Shown here piece by piece: positions 60,634 through 63,557 of a DNA stretch of 63,557 nt. The position numbers and the translations under genes were made by a program. Origin of the DNA: Casp-actino8 sp032118015 (GTDB lineage Bacteria; Actinomycetota; Acidimicrobiia; Acidimicrobiales; Ilumatobacteraceae); assembly GCA_032118015.1 (NCBI GenBank), contig JAULYE010000002.1, positions 1 to 63,557 of the forward strand. The letters are read 5' to 3'. Position 1 is the first letter of the stretch. Each line of letters begins with the position of its first letter. The notes under the pieces were generated by a model, which saw nothing but the letters and a program-made list of their open reading frames with translations, was not told the DNA's origin and did not search any database.

Positions 60634-61782
60634 ATGTCCATCACCCCCGAACAGGTCGTCGACGCGTTGCGTCCGGTGGAGGACCCTGAATTGCACCGAT
60701 CGATCGTGGACATCGGCATGCTCCGCAACGTCGATGTCGCCAGCGACGGGCACGTCTCGATTCTCGTGGCCCTCACCATCGCCGGCTGCCCCTTACGCAA
60801 CGAGATCACCAACAGAGTGATGACAGCGGTTCGCAGTCTCGATGGCGTATCGGACGTGACTCTGGATTTCACCGTGATGACCGACCAGGACCGTGAGGAA
60901 CTCCGCAAGAAGCTCCACGGCGATCCGGGCTCGACAGCCGGTCAGGGACCAGCTCACGGTCACGCCGAAGGTCGAGCCATCCCCTTTGCAGATCCCGACA
61001 ACAAGACACGTCCACTGCTCATCTCTTCAGGTAAAGGGGGCGTCGGCAAGAGCAGCATCACCACCAACCTCGCGGTCGCACTCGCTGCACAAGGTCACTC
61101 GGTCGGAATCCTCGATGCGGACATCTACGGCTATTCGATTCCCCGCATGCTCGGAGCCACGAACGAACCGGTCACGATCGACCGAATGCTGCTCCCGTCG
61201 GAGGCCTACGGTGTGCGCTGTATCTCGATTGGATACTTCGTCCCTGAAGGACAAGCCGTGGTGTGGCGCGGGCCGATGTTGCACAAGGCTCTCGAGCAAT
61301 TTCTGACGGACGTCTTTTGGGACGAACCTGACTTCTTGCTCGTCGACATGCCGCCTGGAACAGGCGACATCGCCTTGTCGCTGAGCCAGTATTTGCCAAA
61401 GGGCGAGGTGTACGTGGTCACCACTCCTCAGCCTGCAGCACAAAAGGTTGCTCGTCTCTCGGCAGCGATGGCCGCCAAGGTCAACTTGCCGGTGAAGGGC
61501 GTGATCGAGAACATGTCCTGGTTCACCGGCGATGATGGCAAGAAATACGAATTGTTCGGAAGCGGTGGTGGGTCGGAGCTCGCAGAGGAATTGAATGTGC
61601 CACTTCTCGGTCAGATTCCACTGGTTCAGACCCTGCGTGAGGGAGGCGATGAAGGCCGTCCGATCACAGCCGTGTCACCCGAAAGCGAATCGGCTCGCAT
61701 CTTCCACGAGATCGCACGCAAGATCGCACAAGACATGAAGCCGAGCAAGAAGTTCAGCAAGTTCCTGAAGGTCAACGGCTGA
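60634..61782 (+). CDS. mrp: Mrp/ApbC-type iron-sulfur cluster carrier ATPase
   Basis: P-loop ATPase of 382 residues that assembles and delivers Fe-S clusters. It has an N-terminal MIP18/DUF59 domain (RPVEDPELHRSIVDIGM, IAGCPLRNEI) and the ParA-like domain with the deviant Walker A SSGKGGVGKSS. LDADIYGYSIPRMLG and VDMPPGTGDIALSLSQ follow. The C-x2-C pair usual in bacterial ApbC is missing: the segment after ENMSWF reads TGDDGKKYELFG, as I recall for other actinobacterial Mrp proteins. The ATG at 60634 has GGGAG ahead. It is divergent from a SufR-like regulator. Confidence 0.93.
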   Translation: MSITPEQVVDALRPVEDPELHRSIVDIGMLRNVDVASDGHVSILVALTIAGCPLRNEITNRVMTAVRSLDGVSDVTLDFTVMTDQDREELRKKLHGDPGSTAGQGPAHGHAEGRAIPFADPDNKTRPLLISSGKGGVGKSSITTNLAVALAAQGHSVGILDADIYGYSIPRMLGATNEPVTIDRMLLPSEAYGVRCISIGYFVPEGQAVVWRGPMLHKALEQFLTDVFWDEPDFLLVDMPPGTGDIALSLSQYLPKGEVYVVTTPQPAAQKVARLSAAMAAKVNLPVKGVIENMSWFTGDDGKKYELFGSGGGSELAEELNVPLLGQIPLVQTLREGGDEGRPITAVSPESESARIFHEIARKIAQDMKPSKKFSKFLKVNG

Positions 61783-61806
61783 CGAGCCGCAGACTGCGAT
61801 CTCGTC

Positions 61807-62433
61807 TCAGTCGTTCCAGAAGCGCTGCTCGCGGAACGGGTCCGCATACATGTGGTAACCATTGCGTTCCCAGAATCCAGGAGCATCCCGGTCGAGGAGT
61901 TCGAGACCGCGTAGCCACTTCGCACTCTTCCAGAAATACAGGTGTGGGATCACGATCCGAACCGGACCACCATGCTCGGGTGAGATGTCTTCGCCTTCGT
62001 AGGCATAGGCAATGAGCGCCTCGTCAGTGGTGATGTCTGCGAGGGGAACATTGGTCGTGTAGCCGGACTCGGCGTGTTCCATCACGTGCGTCGCTCCGGG
62101 GCTCGCCCCTGCCATCTCGAATACATCACGAACGCGCACACCTGTCCAGGATGTGTCGAACTTGCTCCATTTGGTGACACAGTGGATGTCGAAGGTGAGT
62201 GTCACACTCGGAAGAGCCTCGAGATCCTCCAAGGTCAACGTCAGCGGCTTGTCGACGAGTCCGAAAATCGAAAGATTCCATTGACCTGGCTCGTAAACCG
62301 GAATCTCACCGACATGAAGCACCGGGAAACGTTCCGTGAGGTACTGACCCGGTGGTAGGCGATTCGCATCGAGCCCACGCTCGGTGATGGTCTTGCGATT
62401 CCTCTCGAAGAAACTCCCTTCCAATAAACCCAT
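61807..62433 (-). CDS. Sulfite-oxidase-like molybdopterin-binding protein
   Basis: A 208-residue oxidoreductase molybdopterin-binding domain of the sulfite oxidase/YedY kind. It has GQWNLSIFGLVDKPLTLTLEDLEALP and TFDIHCVTKWSKFDTSWTGV, where the Cys ligates molybdenum. SGYTTNVPL, LIAYAYEGEDISPEHGGPVRIVIPHLYFWKSAKWLRGLEL and a YHMYADPF end follow. No twin-arginine signal or haem domain is visible, so it is probably cytosolic and its partner is unknown. The start at 62433 is as expected. It is convergent with mrp. Confidence 0.9.
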   Translation of the reverse strand: MGLLEGSFFERNRKTITERGLDANRLPPGQYLTERFPVLHVGEIPVYEPGQWNLSIFGLVDKPLTLTLEDLEALPSVTLTFDIHCVTKWSKFDTSWTGVRVRDVFEMAGASPGATHVMEHAESGYTTNVPLADITTDEALIAYAYEGEDISPEHGGPVRIVIPHLYFWKSAKWLRGLELLDRDAPGFWERNGYHMYADPFREQRFWND

Positions 62434-62477
62434 GCCCCAAGTCTGTCGTCGAGTCGACCGTGTACCCCAGTCGGAGG

Positions 62478-62510
62478 GCGTATTGGGTTGACACCGCGTA
62501 TTAGGTTGAC
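62478..62510. repeat. 15-bp direct repeat before the SixA-like gene
   Basis: gcgtattgggttgac (62478-62492) and gcgtattaggttgac (62496-62510) differ at one base with an 18-bp period. The second copy contains the TAGGTT box (62502-62507) used for the gene at 62514. Confidence 0.8.
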
Positions 62511-62513
62511 GTC

Positions 62514-63032
62514 ATGGTCGACAGTTTTGACACGGGAACTCTGTATCTCGTGCGTCACGCCAAAGCAGGCGATCGTTCCCGGTGGTCAGGAGACGATGTC
62601 CTTCGACCGTTGTCGGGTAAGGGTCGGCGACAGGCAGTGTCGCTGTGTGAACGCCTGCTCCCGCTCATTGTGCCACGGCCAGATGCAATCCTGCTCTCGA
62701 GTTCCTACCTGCGTTGTCTGCAGACCCTCGAACCGTTGGCGGCTCGTCTGCACTCTCGCGTACTCGCGGATGATCGGCTCACCGAAGGAGCAAGCTTCGA
62801 AGGCGTCCTCGACATGATCGAATCGATCCCGAACGGGTCGGTGATGTGCAGCCACGGGGACATCATCCCAGCGGTGATAGCGGCCCTCGAGCGACGTCAT
62901 ACAAATATCACGACCGAACCGGACTGGCGCAAAGGTTCGGTATGGGTTCTCGATCGACGGGGCAGCCACATCGAAACGGCAACGGTCTGGTCACCCCCCG
63001 ACGTCGCCTCGAAGATCCAGACAGAACTCTGA
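62514..63032 (+). CDS. SixA-like histidine phosphatase
   Basis: Histidine phosphatase of 172 residues. LYLVRHAKAGDRSRW is the phospho-acceptor RHA motif; AILLSSSYLRCLQTLEPLAARL and VMCSHGDIIPAVIAAL give the second histidine. It is short, as in SixA-type enzymes. The target is unknown. TAGGTT precedes the ATG by 6 bases. It is divergent from the sulfite-oxidase-like gene (81-base spacer). Confidence 0.88.
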   Translation: MVDSFDTGTLYLVRHAKAGDRSRWSGDDVLRPLSGKGRRQAVSLCERLLPLIVPRPDAILLSSSYLRCLQTLEPLAARLHSRVLADDRLTEGASFEGVLDMIESIPNGSVMCSHGDIIPAVIAALERRHTNITTEPDWRKGSVWVLDRRGSHIETATVWSPPDVASKIQTEL

Positions 63033-63062
63033 TGACGACCCGCGTCACCACTCCTCGCTGAT

Positions 63063-63554
63063 CTAGGGCGTGAGGTCGTCGGACGCACCCGACTCGGCCA
63101 ACTCGGCTTCGATCTGAGAAGCCAAACCTTCGACGAGCGTGGCGACTTCAGCTGGCGGATCGGATGCGAGACATGTCTCGATCTCTGGTGCCGCAGCTTG
63201 GGCATCACCGAGGAACCGAAAGAACGAGATCCCCAAGAAGCAGTGCGCATCCGGATACGTATCGTCGACGATTGTCGCCTGGCGCAACAGAACGAGACCG
63301 GATTCGAGTCGAGCAGCAGCAAGATCCTGGTCTTCGATCTGCGAAGCGGACAGCACGGTCAGCCAACCGAAGTAGGTGAGCGCTTCGATGTTGTCCGGCT
63401 CTTGTTCGAGGACCTGGGCATACAGACCGAGTGCGGTCTGTAGATCACCCAAACCAAGAGATCTCGCCTCCACGAGAAGAGCGCTGATACTCGCCTCTCC
63501 GGAGCCACCTGTCATCACTTGACCTGGTCGCCGCTCACCGCTGTTCCTGGCCAC
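63063..63554 (-). CDS. TPR-repeat protein (may be cut by the right edge)
   Basis: At least 163 residues. The frame reaches to 3 bases from the window end, so the true start may lie outside. It has TPR-like helices: LGDLQTALGLYAQVLEQEPDNIEALTYFGWL and ATIVDDTYPDAHCFLGISFFRFLGDAQAAAPEIETCL. A segment between them suggests two or three repeats, like the TPR regions of cytochrome-c maturation (CcmI-type) or membrane-complex proteins. No membrane helix lies in the visible part. An apparent GTG at 63554 gives ARNSGERRPG, but it is not backed by a Shine-Dalgarno site. Confidence 0.65.
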   Translation of the reverse strand: MARNSGERRPGQVMTGGSGEASISALLVEARSLGLGDLQTALGLYAQVLEQEPDNIEALTYFGWLTVLSASQIEDQDLAAARLESGLVLLRQATIVDDTYPDAHCFLGISFFRFLGDAQAAAPEIETCLASDPPAEVATLVEGLASQIEAELAESGASDDLTP

Positions 63555-63557
63555 TGC

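Noticed and set aside
62488..62507. TTGACA (-35) and TAGGTT (-10) pair before the SixA-like gene
   Set aside because: Only 8 bases separate them, too short for a sigma-70 spacer; TTGACA is part of a repeat unit.

Overview
The window looks like a contiguous chromosomal segment of a free-living high-GC actinobacterium. My best guess is class Acidimicrobiia, inferred from gene content and not from a marker phylogeny. The indicators are an argS-lysA pair, a whiB1-pdtaS neighbourhood, the histidine phosphatase-DUF3090-SCO1664 trio, an F420-type FrhB protein, mycofactocin genes, a GlnR-type operator, and many start codons placed 6-9 bases after a TAnnnT box (leaderless style). Coding density is very high. 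One tRNA is present (tRNA-Arg CCG). I saw no rRNA, CRISPR array, phage or insertion sequence.

Layout. 0-9 kb: lysA (partial), argS, tRNA-Arg, yqeY, ogt, two MFS transporters, an acyl-CoA dehydrogenase and a lone winged-helix regulator. 9-13 kb, a nitrogen block: a CPA2-type antiporter whose C-terminal third looks like the middle and HD regions of GlnD, then tandem repeats and a near-perfect double GlnR box, then amtB-glnK. 13-20 kb, redox enzymes: an orphan CoxL-like molybdenum subunit, FrhB, an SDR, an FadH/OYE flavoenzyme and DedA. 20-31 kb: a Mg-chelatase-like AAA protein, a GH2 glycosidase, sdhCAB, the proton pyrophosphatase hppA, and small conserved genes. 31-37 kb: an MFS pump with a repeat-coded loop, cysS and valS back to back, and an LCP protein.

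37-47.5 kb, the mycofactocin island: mftA-mftB-mftC on the plus strand, divergent from an apparent operon of two NDMA-type alcohol dehydrogenases, a MoxR AAA ATPase and a VWA protein. A GT-C glycosyltransferase and a second FadH/OYE flavoenzyme follow. The 55-residue MftA gene is short but ends in the diagnostic IDGMCGVY. mftD, mftE, mftF and mftR are not in the window. MftABC would make the redox-cofactor precursor, the two dehydrogenases would be its clients, and the MoxR-VWA pair may load or remodel one of them.

47.5-63.5 kb: a DNA methyltransferase with an unusual C-terminal domain, plsY, an HSL-type hydrolase, the phosphatase-DUF3090-SCO1664 trio, etfBA, a lipid kinase, a glycerophosphodiesterase, whiB, a PdtaS-like kinase, DUF3107, a SufR-like Fe-S regulator divergent from mrp/apbC, a sulfite-oxidase-like enzyme, a SixA-like phosphatase and a TPR protein cut by the window end.

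The strongest leads are the mycofactocin/MoxR-VWA operon and the antiporter-GlnD fusion beside a GlnR-controlled amtB-glnK operon.
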